DNA of 64,000 nucleotides from Flavobacterium sp. (GTDB lineage: Bacteria > Bacteroidota > Bacteroidia > Flavobacteriales > Flavobacteriaceae), in the NCBI RefSeq assembly GCF_024305175.1, contig NZ_JAMWYY010000009.1, positions 1 through 64,000 on the forward strand, written 5' to 3'. The position numbers and the translations under genes were made by a program. This document shows positions 1 through 8,530 of this stretch, piece after piece. Numbering within the stretch: the stretch's first letter is position 1; every line of letters begins with the position of its first letter. The notes under the pieces were generated by a model. That model ran no database searches, was not told the DNA's origin, and saw nothing but the letters and a program-made list of their open reading frames with translations.

Positions 1-63
1 CACCTAATTACTCACAAAAATATTGATATAAATGCTGTTTCATTTAGGGTATAAAACGAAAAA

Positions 64-90
64 GCCCGCAAATAATCAGTATTTGCGGGC
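64..90 (-). terminator. Rho-independent terminator downstream of the tRNA remnant
   Basis: An 11-bp perfect stem (64-74 with 80-90) with a 5-base loop is GC-rich at its base. On the minus strand it is followed by a T-rich tract. It lies 17 bases past the tRNA 3' remnant at 107-121 and has the right polarity to terminate that tRNA transcript, which suggests it belongs to the original chromosomal flank. Confidence 0.65.
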
Positions 91-106
91 CAATTAAAGG
101 CTCTAT

Positions 107-121
107 GTCGGGGTGGCAGGA
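107..121 (-). other. tRNA 3'-end remnant, candidate attL attachment site
   Basis: On the minus strand this reads as the 3' half of a T-stem (CCTGC), a 7-base acceptor arm (CACCCCG) and discriminator A, followed by C. That is the standard end of a tRNA gene, and the acceptor would fit a tRNA-Pro type. The similarity stops at 122, where a T-loop should begin. Integrases of tyrosine type often use tRNA 3' ends as attachment sites and leave such a fragment at one end of the element. The assignment to tRNA-Pro is inference. Confidence 0.45.
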
Positions 122-485
122 CGACTCCAAGCCACCACAAATACTTTTATACCAATAAATTATAGCTCTAACTTAAAAAAACACTCACCGTTTTACTCAC
201 AAGAGATTTGAACAGTAATATTTACAAATTTAATGAATATTTTTTACAAAAGATAATTGAAAATTTTATACTTCCAATTCTTGCATAAAACAGGTTGAAT
301 ACACGTCGTCGTACAAGGGAGAAAGATGGTAGTCGAACTACCATCTTAAAGCCTGCGGTAATACTGAGATAAGCATTGATAAAGATGTTTTTGCCGTGAA
401 TTTGCCACTTTTTATACCAGATCAAGAACGCTATAATTGAAATTTGAAGACAATAAAACTTCAATTATTAACTTTTAAGGGATAA
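122..485. other. Non-coding left edge of the element
   Basis: This stretch between the tRNA remnant and the chrA stop codon is AT-rich and holds no convincing gene. An 80-codon minus-strand frame at 222-464 has no recognisable domain and biased low-complexity composition, and I treat it as spurious. The only clear structure is the hairpin at 323-347. Confidence 0.5.
323..347 (-). terminator. Hairpin terminator after chrA
   Basis: An 11-bp perfect stem (323-333 with 337-347) with a 3-base loop lies about 140 bases downstream of the chrA stop. On the minus strand it is followed by a TC-rich, not purely T, tract, so it is a plausible but weak intrinsic terminator. Its core TAGTCGAACTA recurs in the hairpin at 10734-10759. 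Confidence 0.5.
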
Positions 486-1616
486 TCACACCATCGACAA
501 TAAGTACCCAACTAAAGCTCCGCCAATTACAACAAAAGCACTATTTATTTTTCTGAATGTAAAAACAATTATTATACTGGCCACTGCAATTAAAACTGTT
601 CGCCAATCGGTGATGGTTTCTTTACCCATTTCAAAACACACAGCTACAATTATAGCTACGGATGCGACATTGACAGCATCTAAAAAAGATGATAGCCCCT
701 TGGAATTCCGCAATTTTCTCATTAGCGGATTTAGCATTGCAACAAAAACAAACGATGGAAGAAATATCGCAACAGTGGAGATGACAGCCCCTGAGAGCCC
801 GTTTATCTGAAAACCAATAAATGTTACCGATGAAAAAACAGGCCCCGGTGTGAATTGTCCGACGGCAATGGCATCCATGAGTTGCTGCCGTGTGAGTAGC
901 CCAGTGGCTACCAGCTCTGTATCTAAAAACGCAAACAGGACATACCCGCTGCCATAAAGTATGGAACCAATCTTAAGGAAAGTCCAAAATAATTTAGCAT
1001 TGATTGGCGACCAAAAGGCCATCTGGCTAATTTGGATAAATGTAAATGGTGCGAAACTTTGCAAAGTACCAGCCCTTCTATTCTGAACAGTATGCAGTGC
1101 CAGAGCCAGCAGGCCTGCTCCAAACATTAAGAAAATTTCATTAATTCCAAACACCGCCGCTGCCAGTACCACAATACCAATCAAACCTAAAAATAGTGTT
1201 TTGACTGACTGTCTTGCCAAGGGATAAACCGCTGCGAGAATAATCGCAATAATTGCAGGCTTAATGCCGTAAATAAAGCGCTGCACCTCCGGTAATTGAC
1301 CGTATTGACTGTAAAAGTAGGCGAGCACACCCGTAATAAAAACAGCAGGCAAAATAAAGCATAAGCCTGCTATGAATAAACCTTTTACCCCCCCTCTGTC
1401 ATACCCGACATGAATCGCCATCTCAGTGCTGTTAGGGCCCGGAATAAGATTTGTGGCGCCAAGTAAATCCAAAAAATGCTGTTCGGTCATCCAGTTTCGT
1501 TTGACCACTACTTCATCCCGCATCATGGCTATGTGCGCTGCAGGCCCTCCAAAACCGATAATGCCTAATTTCCCAAAAACTTTTGCAATTTCTTTTATAC
1601 TTATTTTATCTTCCAT
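486..1616 (-). CDS. chrA: Chromate transporter, CHR family (two-domain)
   Basis: Membrane protein that expels chromate from the cytoplasm, as known for the ChrA family. The 376-residue product has the length of the two-domain (long-chain) form. The first CHR domain shows the FGGPAAHIA stretch at residues 22-30 and IPGPNS at 58-63. The second half repeats the pattern with FTPGPVFSS near residue 255. Many hydrophobic segments follow each motif. The ATG is 6 bases below the stop of the metallophosphatase gene, so it ends a long minus-strand operon that starts at the methyltransferase gene, and the hairpin at 323-347 follows. Substrate is inferred from the family; some CHR proteins have not been shown to move chromate. 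Confidence 0.9.
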   Translation of the reverse strand: MEDKISIKEIAKVFGKLGIIGFGGPAAHIAMMRDEVVVKRNWMTEQHFLDLLGATNLIPGPNSTEMAIHVGYDRGGVKGLFIAGLCFILPAVFITGVLAYFYSQYGQLPEVQRFIYGIKPAIIAIILAAVYPLARQSVKTLFLGLIGIVVLAAAVFGINEIFLMFGAGLLALALHTVQNRRAGTLQSFAPFTFIQISQMAFWSPINAKLFWTFLKIGSILYGSGYVLFAFLDTELVATGLLTRQQLMDAIAVGQFTPGPVFSSVTFIGFQINGLSGAVISTVAIFLPSFVFVAMLNPLMRKLRNSKGLSSFLDAVNVASVAIIVAVCFEMGKETITDWRTVLIAVASIIIVFTFRKINSAFVVIGGALVGYLLSMV

Positions 1617-1621
1617 TTTTA

Positions 1622-3496
1622 TTACCTTAACTCGACTTCATCTATTTGATTTAAAGTATCAGGGTTAAAAACCTTCATCGTTATTTTTTTTCCTTCAATA
1701 TAAAAAAGGCATAGCGCATTTTCTACACTGAAGGATTGGGTATGTTTGCTCCATGGCAACACTTCCTGCCCATAATAGGGAGCCCCTGCTGCGCCATTGT
1801 TGATTTGATAAACAGGGCGTGATACCTTAAGCTTTTTATGTGGATAATTGTCCGGATAGATAGGCATATCAGCTGTAAGCTTTAACCAATTATAGTTATG
1901 CTCATCTCCCGTAAGCATTCCCACCACTTTTCTACTTTTATTAATCAAAAGATCTAAATATTCATCCCTGCGCTCTATAATGCCTTTTTCTACAGGCTTC
2001 CCTGCAATGTATGGACGCTTGCTGTTATCGCCACTGTACCACATGTCATCCTTACTATGTCCCCCGTTAGGGAAAGCCGGTGTATGCTGTGTCACAAAAA
2101 TATGGTCGATATGGGTGTCCGCCTCCAGCTTCTCAAGGGTCTGTTGAAGCCATAAAAGCTGGTTATCCATAAGATAACCATGCAATCCTCCTCCGGTAGC
2201 CGTCTGATCAGCAATAGAAGGTGCGTACCAGTAGTTGCTATTAAGAACGATCATAGCCACATTCCCGTAAGTGTAATAATATACATTTTCCTTGTAGGAA
2301 GGAAAATCTATATTTTGAGGGTCAGGGTCATACTTGTTGTTATCCTCGCCGCCGGGCCCGTTCTCAGGGTTGACAAACTCCTCCGCAAAAAGTGCTTCGG
2401 CCGACTGTGTATCATACGGAAAAGCATCAATAAATGCCTGCTGTTTCCCCTTTTCATCTTTGAAGATAAAGCCTAACGCCTCATGATTGCCCATTCCTAT
2501 ATAAAAAGGCATGTAGTGCCAAAAGGGTTCGATGGATTTTTTCCAGTTATAATACTCTAGCCGTTGCTGTTCTTTGCTGCTCAGATAACCGTTAATCATA
2601 TCGCCCGTGAATTGTATAAAGCTGGCATCTTTCATATAAGCAAGCGCAGCAATTTTCTTCATTATGTATGCGTTGGCTCCCAGGATTTTCCGTTCGCCTC
2701 CACCGGTAGCATGGCGGCTATCGCTTGAATAGCCAAACACGAAGGCTTCCCTGCTGCCTTTCTTCGGGGCGGTTTTAAGATGATACGATTGCGATTGTAT
2801 CCCATAACTCACTTTATAGCTGTACTTGGTATGGGGAGCAAGTCCGGCAATATCCCACCGATGGAGCGTCTTTTCCTGCTCATCTTTATATACTTTTCCA
2901 TTAATTTCAATTTCGGCTTTTACCGGATGTGTGGTCCTGCACCAAATGACCGCAGAGTTATCCGTAACCATATTTACAAAAGGGCCTTCATAAATCGCCG
3001 GTGTTACTTCAAACGGACCCTCGCCTTTTAACGCTACTATCCCGTCAAACAAGATCATGCCCTGATCATTAGCAATCCTGTAGCCAATGTTCAGGTACCC
3101 ATTTTTCTTCCAGTCTACAAAATCATAAGGATATTTAAAATCGTCTTTTATATTAAATGTTACATTACCATTCTCAATATTGAGGGTTTTGCGATAAACA
3201 GGAAGCGGGTGTGGTGCTTTTCCATAGGGGATTAAGCCATAAGTCACCGTACCCTTCAATGTTCCAAAATCCATCATGACACCATTCTCGTTCCCTTTGG
3301 CTTTACCTAGAAACTGTTCAATGGTTAGTGGACCTGTAAGTTCTTCCGTAAAGTACTTTCCTCCTTTATTCTCAAAGTATAGTTTTCCGTTAGCATCAAA
3401 AGCCAGATTATTGTATGAAGCAGGAATCCTCGGATGCTGCGCCATAGCGGCAATAGTGAGCAGTAACGCGATCGTCGAAAATAATATCTTATTCAT
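1622..3496 (-). CDS. Secreted metallophosphoesterase with purple-acid-phosphatase-like N-terminal domain
   Basis: Probable exported phosphatase of the calcineurin-like fold. The 624-residue product starts with a signal peptide (hydrophobic residues 4-19 ending AMAQ). A beta-rich fibronectin/PAP-N-like domain near residues 185-245 precedes the catalytic domain. Metal-site motifs are visible in order: SDSR, then GDMIN, GNHE, a TQHTP block and GDEHNYN. These match the usual D-GD-GNH-H-GxH layout of metallophosphoesterases. It sits in a run of minus-strand genes, 6 bases before chrA and 25 bases after the DoxX gene. The natural substrate cannot be read from the sequence; a phosphomonoesterase or phosphodiesterase role is equally possible. 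Confidence 0.82.
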   Translation of the reverse strand: MNKILFSTIALLLTIAAMAQHPRIPASYNNLAFDANGKLYFENKGGKYFTEELTGPLTIEQFLGKAKGNENGVMMDFGTLKGTVTYGLIPYGKAPHPLPVYRKTLNIENGNVTFNIKDDFKYPYDFVDWKKNGYLNIGYRIANDQGMILFDGIVALKGEGPFEVTPAIYEGPFVNMVTDNSAVIWCRTTHPVKAEIEINGKVYKDEQEKTLHRWDIAGLAPHTKYSYKVSYGIQSQSYHLKTAPKKGSREAFVFGYSSDSRHATGGGERKILGANAYIMKKIAALAYMKDASFIQFTGDMINGYLSSKEQQRLEYYNWKKSIEPFWHYMPFYIGMGNHEALGFIFKDEKGKQQAFIDAFPYDTQSAEALFAEEFVNPENGPGGEDNNKYDPDPQNIDFPSYKENVYYYTYGNVAMIVLNSNYWYAPSIADQTATGGGLHGYLMDNQLLWLQQTLEKLEADTHIDHIFVTQHTPAFPNGGHSKDDMWYSGDNSKRPYIAGKPVEKGIIERRDEYLDLLINKSRKVVGMLTGDEHNYNWLKLTADMPIYPDNYPHKKLKVSRPVYQINNGAAGAPYYGQEVLPWSKHTQSFSVENALCLFYIEGKKITMKVFNPDTLNQIDEVELR

Positions 3497-3520
3497 ATGA
3501 TTTGTATAGTTGAAATAAGT

Positions 3521-3973
3521 TTAAGCTGAAGGAACGATCTGATTTTTAAGTTTATTTATCAGGGCATCAGCTGACCATCGTCCTCCACCTTTTACTAGCA
3601 GATAGATGCTTCCTAACAGCATTGCCCAGTCGGTCCTGCTCCCGTGGAGCATTGCCCAAAATCCTTCCTCCTGTAAAACGGTTGATTTGGTTGTGGCTAT
3701 GGCCACCAGCATAATGATAATCGGCACAATTGCGGCAAGGCGCGTCAGGAGCCCGGCAAGGATCAAAAGGCCTGAGAGGATTTCAAAAAAGCCTACAAAG
3801 CTTCCCAGGAAGTCAGGTGAGGGCAAACCGATTTTTTCAAACCGCCCTGCACCCCGCAAAGCCGGGAACAAAAATTTCTGTATTCCTTCCGAGAGGAAAA
3901 CAGCACCCACCATCAGCCTAATGAGGATTGTAGCCCTGCTGGTGTCAGTAGTCAGAATCTGATTTAGTTTCAT
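3521..3973 (-). CDS. DoxX family membrane protein
   Basis: Small membrane protein of about 150 residues with four hydrophobic segments and the DoxX-type opening (a RLMVGAVFLSEGIQKF stretch near the N-terminus). DoxX proteins are linked to quinone or thiol redox systems and stress responses, but their activity is poorly defined. I chose the ATG at 3973, which gives a product starting MKLNQIL. The longer frame from 4018 would overlap the upstream PAP2 gene by 74 bases and adds a non-conserved tail. The chosen start still overlaps the PAP2 gene by 29 bases, which implies translational coupling within this minus-strand operon. Confidence 0.8.
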   Translation of the reverse strand: MKLNQILTTDTSRATILIRLMVGAVFLSEGIQKFLFPALRGAGRFEKIGLPSPDFLGSFVGFFEILSGLLILAGLLTRLAAIVPIIIMLVAIATTKSTVLQEEGFWAMLHGSRTDWAMLLGSIYLLVKGGGRWSADALINKLKNQIVPSA

Positions 3974-4628
3974 CTTTAAAATATTTATTGGTGATGTATA
4001 GATAGATCGCGGCAACAAAGTTACTTATGAAAACGCTCAAAAAAAGCGGTGCCAGTATATCGGTAGGATAATGAGCGCCAAGGTAGATGCGGCTCACACT
4101 GACCACAAGTGCCCATGGAAGGATCAGGTAGGGCATCCACTTTATTTTCCTGCGGGTAAGTATTGTCAGGTAAAGCGCCAGTGAAAATGCATTGGCAGCA
4201 TGTGAGGACATAAAGCCATAGCGCCCGCCCCTGTAACCGTTTACGTAATGAAGCATGTCCTGCAAGCCCTGTTCATGTCCGGGGCGAAGCCTCTCCACAA
4301 GGGGCTTGAATAGCCCCGAGGCAATCTGGTCGCTAAGGGTGATGAGAAGCGCGATTAACAGCACCATAGGAATAGCTCTTTTTCTAAAGTGTAGGGCGAG
4401 AACAACTATCAGCCCCGCATAGAATGGCAGCCAGACCCACTTGGCACTGATCCACCACATGACAGGGTCCATCATGGGACTATGCAAGCCGTTGATCCAC
4501 AAGAGCAACGCTTTGTCCCACTCAAGGACAGTTCGTGCTATACCTGAAAATAAAGGAGTCAGTGTAATCAGCAAAAGGATGCCTACAGCCCCCAGCATCA
4601 TCAGCAAAGCAATAATGATTTTCTTCAT
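3945..4628 (-). CDS. PAP2 superfamily membrane phosphatase
   Basis: Membrane-bound phosphatidic-acid-phosphatase type 2 family enzyme of 227 residues. The three catalytic motifs are visible: K108 with R115-P116 (KX6RP form), S141-S142-H143 as a variant of PSGH, and R180-H186-D190 (SRX5HX3D). Hydrophobic segments surround these motifs. Relatives dephosphorylate lipids such as undecaprenyl pyrophosphate or phosphatidylglycerol phosphate, but the substrate here is unknown. It lies 1 base after the cytochrome-like lipoprotein gene and overlaps the DoxX start, so it is part of the same transcription unit. Confidence 0.87.
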   Translation of the reverse strand: MKKIIIALLMMLGAVGILLLITLTPLFSGIARTVLEWDKALLLWINGLHSPMMDPVMWWISAKWVWLPFYAGLIVVLALHFRKRAIPMVLLIALLITLSDQIASGLFKPLVERLRPGHEQGLQDMLHYVNGYRGGRYGFMSSHAANAFSLALYLTILTRRKIKWMPYLILPWALVVSVSRIYLGAHYPTDILAPLFLSVFISNFVAAIYLYITNKYFKDETKSDSDY

Positions 4629-4629
4629 G

Positions 4630-5118
4630 TTATCGGAACCTTATTGGTGATTGCCGCTCCAATGGCTGCTTAACAGTAAAATAAGGAACTTTTTCCATTG
4701 TATGGCAGGCATTGCAGTTGACGGTCATCATTTCAAATTTTTCCTTAAAGAGGACACTGTCCCTGGCTTTTATCGCCTTTTCCATTTCCGGCAATACGAA
4801 ATCCATAAAATGTTCCCCCGAGGCTTTACGTTTGGGCCTACGCTCAAAGCCATTTTTTAATGTAGTCCCTATTTTCTCTCTCTGATACTGTGCATAATCC
4901 CAGTTGCCATCCCGGCCTGCCCAGTAAAGCTCTTGATAGCGGTAACCCACCTCAACCATAGTGGCATCAAAGCCTCTTAATTGACCTGCTACAGTATTGA
5001 ATTTTTCTCCTGTATCACCTTTGAGCCAACCCCCAGGGCCACTAGGCTCTTCCCGGCTGTTGCAGCCCCAAAGAAAAGGCAGCAGCCCTGCTGCCAGCCA
5101 TAAGTATAATCTTTTCAT
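4630..5118 (-). CDS. Cytochrome c-type lipoprotein (c-prime-like)
   Basis: Exported heme protein of 162 residues. The N-terminus is a lipoprotein signal peptide with the acceptor Cys at residue 19 (FLWGC). The only heme site is CNACH at residues 135-139, close to the C-terminus. The preceding part looks helical with charged residues. A single C-terminal CxxCH after helices is the layout of four-helix cytochromes c-prime/c556, which bind NO or act in electron transfer. The link to cytochrome c-prime is inference from layout. It lies between a TSUP transporter and a PAP2 phosphatase gene, with gaps of 1-3 bases. Confidence 0.75.
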   Translation of the reverse strand: MKRLYLWLAAGLLPFLWGCNSREEPSGPGGWLKGDTGEKFNTVAGQLRGFDATMVEVGYRYQELYWAGRDGNWDYAQYQREKIGTTLKNGFERRPKRKASGEHFMDFVLPEMEKAIKARDSVLFKEKFEMMTVNCNACHTMEKVPYFTVKQPLERQSPIRFR

Positions 5119-5121
5119 ATT

Positions 5122-5868
5122 TTATATAATTATTGATATTATCATTACTACCCCGCTGATAACCATGACAGCGATAACCAATACCCTGAATAACCGGGAA
5201 CTGATACGATTCAACAGCTTTTTTCCGATAAGGTTCCCAATTGCCGCTCCCACACCCAGCACAATACCATACACCCATAACTCCCCCCGCAGCGAGCCTA
5301 AAGTAACATAAGTCCCGATCTGCATAAAACCAAGAATAAAAGAGTTGACTGTTTTGGTTGCTATAAGCTCTTGCTTTTCAATTCCATGGTTTAAATAGAA
5401 AGGATTCAGTACCGGACCGACAGCTCCCACCATCGTTGAAATTAACCCAATTAAGAACCCTAAAGGGATGAACCATTTAATGGGCATCCTAAAAGAGCGT
5501 TCTTTCTTCCCAAAGCGGTATTGAAAAATAGTACTTACCAGAAAGATGCCAAGCAGGACTTCTATTAGCTCCAGCCTAAGATGCGAGAATAGCCATCCTC
5601 CTAGGAGTACTCCTAAAATACCTGCGGGCACATACCTTGCCGTAATATGCCATTGTATACTTTTCCAAAATATCCAAACCCTAAAGGGTTGGCCAATACT
5701 GTTGGCCAGGTTAAGTACCGGCGCTACAGCGCCTGTCCCTAAATAATAGCGTGCAATAGGCACTAAAATTAGGGCCCCGCCACCGCCGGAAAGCGTTGAA
5801 ACTATGTAGGCTAGAGTGCCCGCAATAAAGACCAGTATGTAAACAAGTATACTATCTGGTGCCATCAT
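5122..5868 (-). CDS. TSUP (TauE/SafE) family sulfite/anion exporter
   Basis: Polytopic membrane protein of 248 residues with about eight hydrophobic segments. The glycine-rich start (STLSGGGGALILVPI) and the mid-protein GFLIGLISTMVGAVGPVLNP repeat are typical of the two-half TauE/SafE fold. Family members export sulfite, sulfoacetate or related organosulfur anions. The ATG overlaps the stop codon of the hemerythrin gene (ATGATG context at 5863-5868), so the two are translationally coupled. With chrA downstream, export of sulfur oxyanions formed during oxidative or metal stress is possible, but this is inference. Confidence 0.85.
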   Translation of the reverse strand: MMAPDSILVYILVFIAGTLAYIVSTLSGGGGALILVPIARYYLGTGAVAPVLNLANSIGQPFRVWIFWKSIQWHITARYVPAGILGVLLGGWLFSHLRLELIEVLLGIFLVSTIFQYRFGKKERSFRMPIKWFIPLGFLIGLISTMVGAVGPVLNPFYLNHGIEKQELIATKTVNSFILGFMQIGTYVTLGSLRGELWVYGIVLGVGAAIGNLIGKKLLNRISSRLFRVLVIAVMVISGVVMIISIII

Positions 5869-6578
5869 TGCAATTGGTTTTGTACAGGAGTGAATTGACC
5901 AAGGTCATAGATGTCCAGGGCCTTTTCGATTGACTCGGTTTTTGCCAGGTAGTCCAGGTACCCGTCTTTTCCAAACATCTTATGCTCATTCTTCTCGAAC
6001 TCCTCTCCAAGGCTGTTATACTCATGCGCTGAAACAAGCTTTTTAAAAGCGGGAAAAAGAACTGTATCTTCACGCGACTCGTGCGGACGGTACATCCTGA
6101 TAAAAGCGGACAGGTTAGCTTTAATTTCACTATATTCCCTATCTCCCAGGCGTGGTTTGCTTCCAAGGCTCATAAGGGTCGATGTGAGCAGCCCGCCCTG
6201 CTGGTGCTGTACCCTGAGGGTAGTGACCAGTTCAGTATGCTGGCCGGCCTTTTCAAAACGCGGGAAAAGGTATAATTCCTCCTGCTTCTCATGATAATCC
6301 TCAATAAATTTTCTTATTATCATTGCAGCCTGGTATAGGAGCTGCGGATCGAAATCTTTGTGGGAATTAATTCTGTTTACCAGTTCGTCATATATCAGCA
6401 GAACCCGGTTAAGTATCCCATGTTCCTGCATCAGGTCCTCATTGGGGCTTATCCCTTCTTCCTTATCTTCGCCTTCGTCTGCACAGGATGCAAGTACAGA
6501 AGCCAGCGGCAGGCTTACTAATCCGGCTGCAGCTACCTGCCCGATAAACTGCCTCCTGTTTTGGTTTCTTTTTTCCAT
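5865..6578 (-). CDS. Exported hemerythrin-domain protein
   Basis: Iron-binding hemerythrin (HHE) domain protein of 237 residues. The N-terminus has a twin-arginine-like motif NRRQF at residues 7-11, a hydrophobic stretch, and a possible lipobox LASC ending at Cys32. The HHE ligands appear as H53 (MQEHG), H96 (DYHEKQEE with the acidic ligand) and a later YRPHESRED block, followed by LFPAF repeats. Such domains bind O2 or NO, or store iron. Its position in front of the cytochrome c-like lipoprotein and TSUP genes and behind an AraC regulator suggests a periplasmic redox or NO stress role. Confidence 0.85.
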   Translation of the reverse strand: MEKRNQNRRQFIGQVAAAGLVSLPLASVLASCADEGEDKEEGISPNEDLMQEHGILNRVLLIYDELVNRINSHKDFDPQLLYQAAMIIRKFIEDYHEKQEELYLFPRFEKAGQHTELVTTLRVQHQQGGLLTSTLMSLGSKPRLGDREYSEIKANLSAFIRMYRPHESREDTVLFPAFKKLVSAHEYNSLGEEFEKNEHKMFGKDGYLDYLAKTESIEKALDIYDLGQFTPVQNQLQ

Positions 6579-6655
6579 AACAATGTAATTAGCGACAATA
6601 CAAAATTGCCCTATAACTATAAACCTGTTATGGTAAATTTGAAAAAAGACTGGTA

Positions 6656-7480
6656 TCAGGTAGTAACCCTGAAGTTTTTCGGTGTCTTGCCGACGCTTTT
6701 TCTGAAGAACTTGGTAAAGTGGGATGGGTCATTAAAATTAAGCAGGTATGCTATTTCCGAGCTTTTTTTGTCAGTGTAAAGCAAAAGCCGCTTTGCCTCG
6801 TTAAGTACAAAATCGTGCAGGATGTCCAACGCCGGCCTGCCTGTAGCACGCTGACATGCGGCATTGAGATTTTGCGGTGTGGTGTTGAGCTTTTCTGCAT
6901 AGTAGGAAACAGTTCGCTTTTGTGCGCCTTCCCGGGTCAGGAACTCGATGAATGCCTGATGCATATCTTCCTTCAATGAAGTGACGGCCATGTTTTCAGC
7001 TTCCAGCGACGAAAAGACCTTTGACAGGAAAGACTTCAAAAGCCCCTCAATACTACTACCGGCTAAGGCCAGCCCTCCTTCATATTCCCTGCACAGCAGT
7101 TCCAGCACCAAATCAATATCATTTTGTGCGGTTAGGTAATGCACCGGTTTAGCCGAAAGCCTGCCCACTAATAGTTTTAACTCCCGGTCAATTGTCTGGT
7201 CCAGGAATTCCCGTTTTAGTATAAGTACATAGCCTTCCGGTTCAGAATCCATATCCCAATGGTGTATTTGATCCTGCCTCACAGTCAGAACCATCGGCGT
7301 ATGAATGGTATAACCTACAGAGTCGGTATTATGCGTCCCGCTGCCTCCTGAGAGATAGATGATCTCCAGATAGCTGTTATGCTTATGAGGCTCGGTCCGG
7401 CGTATGTGCTTACGGAAAGGGGATATTTTAATTCCCGATATGCTATCGGATTTATCTTTGATCAGTAACTCAGACGCCAT
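6656..7480 (-). CDS. AraC family transcriptional regulator
   Basis: DNA-binding regulator of about 274 residues. The N-terminal half has the cupin-like features of AraC sensor domains (HKHNSYLEIIYLSGG, then HHWDMDSEP). The C-terminal HTH ends with the family signature (DPSHFTKFFRKSVGKTPKNFR). I prefer the ATG at 7480; a TTG at 7486 would overlap the methyltransferase stop. It is followed after 77 bases by the hemerythrin gene, so it is probably the local activator of the minus-strand stress operon. The effector is not apparent. Confidence 0.88.
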   Translation of the reverse strand: MASELLIKDKSDSISGIKISPFRKHIRRTEPHKHNSYLEIIYLSGGSGTHNTDSVGYTIHTPMVLTVRQDQIHHWDMDSEPEGYVLILKREFLDQTIDRELKLLVGRLSAKPVHYLTAQNDIDLVLELLCREYEGGLALAGSSIEGLLKSFLSKVFSSLEAENMAVTSLKEDMHQAFIEFLTREGAQKRTVSYYAEKLNTTPQNLNAACQRATGRPALDILHDFVLNEAKRLLLYTDKKSSEIAYLLNFNDPSHFTKFFRKSVGKTPKNFRVTT

Positions 7481-7482
7481 TA

Positions 7483-8100
7483 TCAAACGTGTTTTTTTCT
7501 AAAACTGCAAAACCTGAAATTCTGCACCGTATTAAAAGGAGTTTGATGTTCATGGACAAAGCAGGCCGCTTTATCGAAATTTTCTTTAAACGCAAGTTCC
7601 AGCTGATCCTCCGAATAACGGCTTACTGCAATACCGCTGCATTTTTCGGGGCCCATTTCCGAGAATGTCCCGATTAGGGCGTGTCCATCTCTTTGTAGCG
7701 CTGCCGCCATAATTTCCGTATAACGTGTTATATCATTGCCTCCTGTAAGGAAGTGGAAGGCAGCGCGGTCATGCCAAAAAGCATATTCCCTTTCTGATCT
7801 GAAATCAAGAATGTCCGAAGTTATATAAGTTACGCCTGAATCTTTGCCGGCCAGACGATACCTGACCTTATCTAAAGCAGCCTGGGAAATGTCTAATAAT
7901 GTTATATCGGTGAATCCTGCCTGTAAAAGAAAATCTGCCAAATTACTATCTCCCGCCCCCACATCAATTATTGCAGCGTTTTTAGGAACGTTCTTTTTTA
8001 TAAACTGCAATGAAGCATCAGGTACACTCTGGTACCAGCTTACGGCATTACTTTCCTTGGAATTATAAACCTCCTGCCAGTGCTCTTCTTTTGTCTTCAT
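7483..8100 (-). CDS. Class I SAM-dependent methyltransferase
   Basis: Small methyltransferase of about 205 residues with the Rossmann SAM-binding motif IIDVGAGDSNLADFLL and an acidic residue at the end of strand 2 (TLLDIS). The start is taken at 8100 (MKTKEEHWQEVYNSKE), which matches the usual N-terminal WxxxY beginning of this family; the longer frame from 8136 has an unusual hydrophobic tail. Related proteins act on small thiol or metalloid substrates, but no substrate can be assigned here. It is the first gene of the minus-strand operon and is divergent from arsR, sharing the intergenic region with the ArsR-type dyad at 8148-8167. Confidence 0.82.
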   Translation of the reverse strand: MKTKEEHWQEVYNSKESNAVSWYQSVPDASLQFIKKNVPKNAAIIDVGAGDSNLADFLLQAGFTDITLLDISQAALDKVRYRLAGKDSGVTYITSDILDFRSEREYAFWHDRAAFHFLTGGNDITRYTEIMAAALQRDGHALIGTFSEMGPEKCSGIAVSRYSEDQLELAFKENFDKAACFVHEHQTPFNTVQNFRFCSFRKKHV

Positions 8101-8147
8101 GTTCAAATTTATAAATATTTTAATAGAACAAAGCAAAAATAAATTTA

Positions 8148-8167
8148 ATATCGTAATATTGCAATAT
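8148..8167. promoter_or_regulatory. ArsR-type operator dyad
   Basis: A 20-bp imperfect palindrome (ATATCGTAAT then ATTGCAATAT) has 16 of 20 bases in symmetric positions. It lies just upstream of the arsR ATG at 8181 and between divergent genes. The position fits autorepression by ArsR and possible control of the divergent methyltransferase operon. Assignment is inference from position and symmetry. Confidence 0.55.
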
Positions 8168-8180
8168 AATAATTAAAGAT

Positions 8181-8513
8181 ATGGGGGCAACAAAAACCGA
8201 TCACTTCACTGACAACCAGAACGAGCTTGCTGTCTTAGCCAAAGCATTGGGGCATCCTGCACGAATAGCTATTATTGAATACCTGATGAAGGTAGACACC
8301 TGCATATGCGGCGATATTGTAAATGAAATGCCCCTGGCCCAGCCAACTGTTTCACAGCACCTTAAAGAACTTAAGAATGCAGGGCTGATAAAAGGAAACA
8401 TTGAAGGTACTGCCATTTGTTATTGTATTAATGAGGCAGGATTCGAAAAAATAAAAGGTTTCTTTCAGAATATTACTGAATACTCAGAAAAGAAAAAAGC
8501 GAACTGCTGTTAA
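8181..8513 (+). CDS. arsR: ArsR/SmtB family metalloid-responsive repressor
   Basis: Winged-helix repressor of 110 residues. The order KALGHPARIAIIEYL followed by a recognition helix region PTVSQHLKELKNAGLI is diagnostic of the family. Cys41 and Cys43 (TCICGD) sit at the start of helix alpha-3, where As(III) is bound in ArsR proteins, and two more cysteines end the protein (109-110). It would release DNA on arsenite binding and free the operon of DUF6428-like gene, arsC-like gene and acr3. The dyad 13 bases upstream is the likely operator. Confidence 0.93.
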   Translation: MGATKTDHFTDNQNELAVLAKALGHPARIAIIEYLMKVDTCICGDIVNEMPLAQPTVSQHLKELKNAGLIKGNIEGTAICYCINEAGFEKIKGFFQNITEYSEKKKANCC

Positions 8514-8530
8514 TACTAAATAATCATCAA

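Larger units (their letters stand above)
8..202. repeat. Short direct repeats flanking the tRNA remnant
   Basis: The 10-base sequence TTACTCACAA occurs at 8-17 and again at 193-202, on either side of the putative attL, with a related ACACTCACC at 181-189. Repeats of this kind near element ends can be integrase arm-binding sites, but two copies of 10 bases in AT-rich DNA could also be chance. Confidence 0.25.

Noticed and set aside
107..121. Complete tRNA gene
   Set aside because: Only the T-stem half and acceptor arm are present; no D-arm, anticodon arm or T-loop follows.
222..464. 80-codon minus-strand frame at the left edge
   Set aside because: No domain and low-complexity composition; it overlaps the chrA terminator hairpin.
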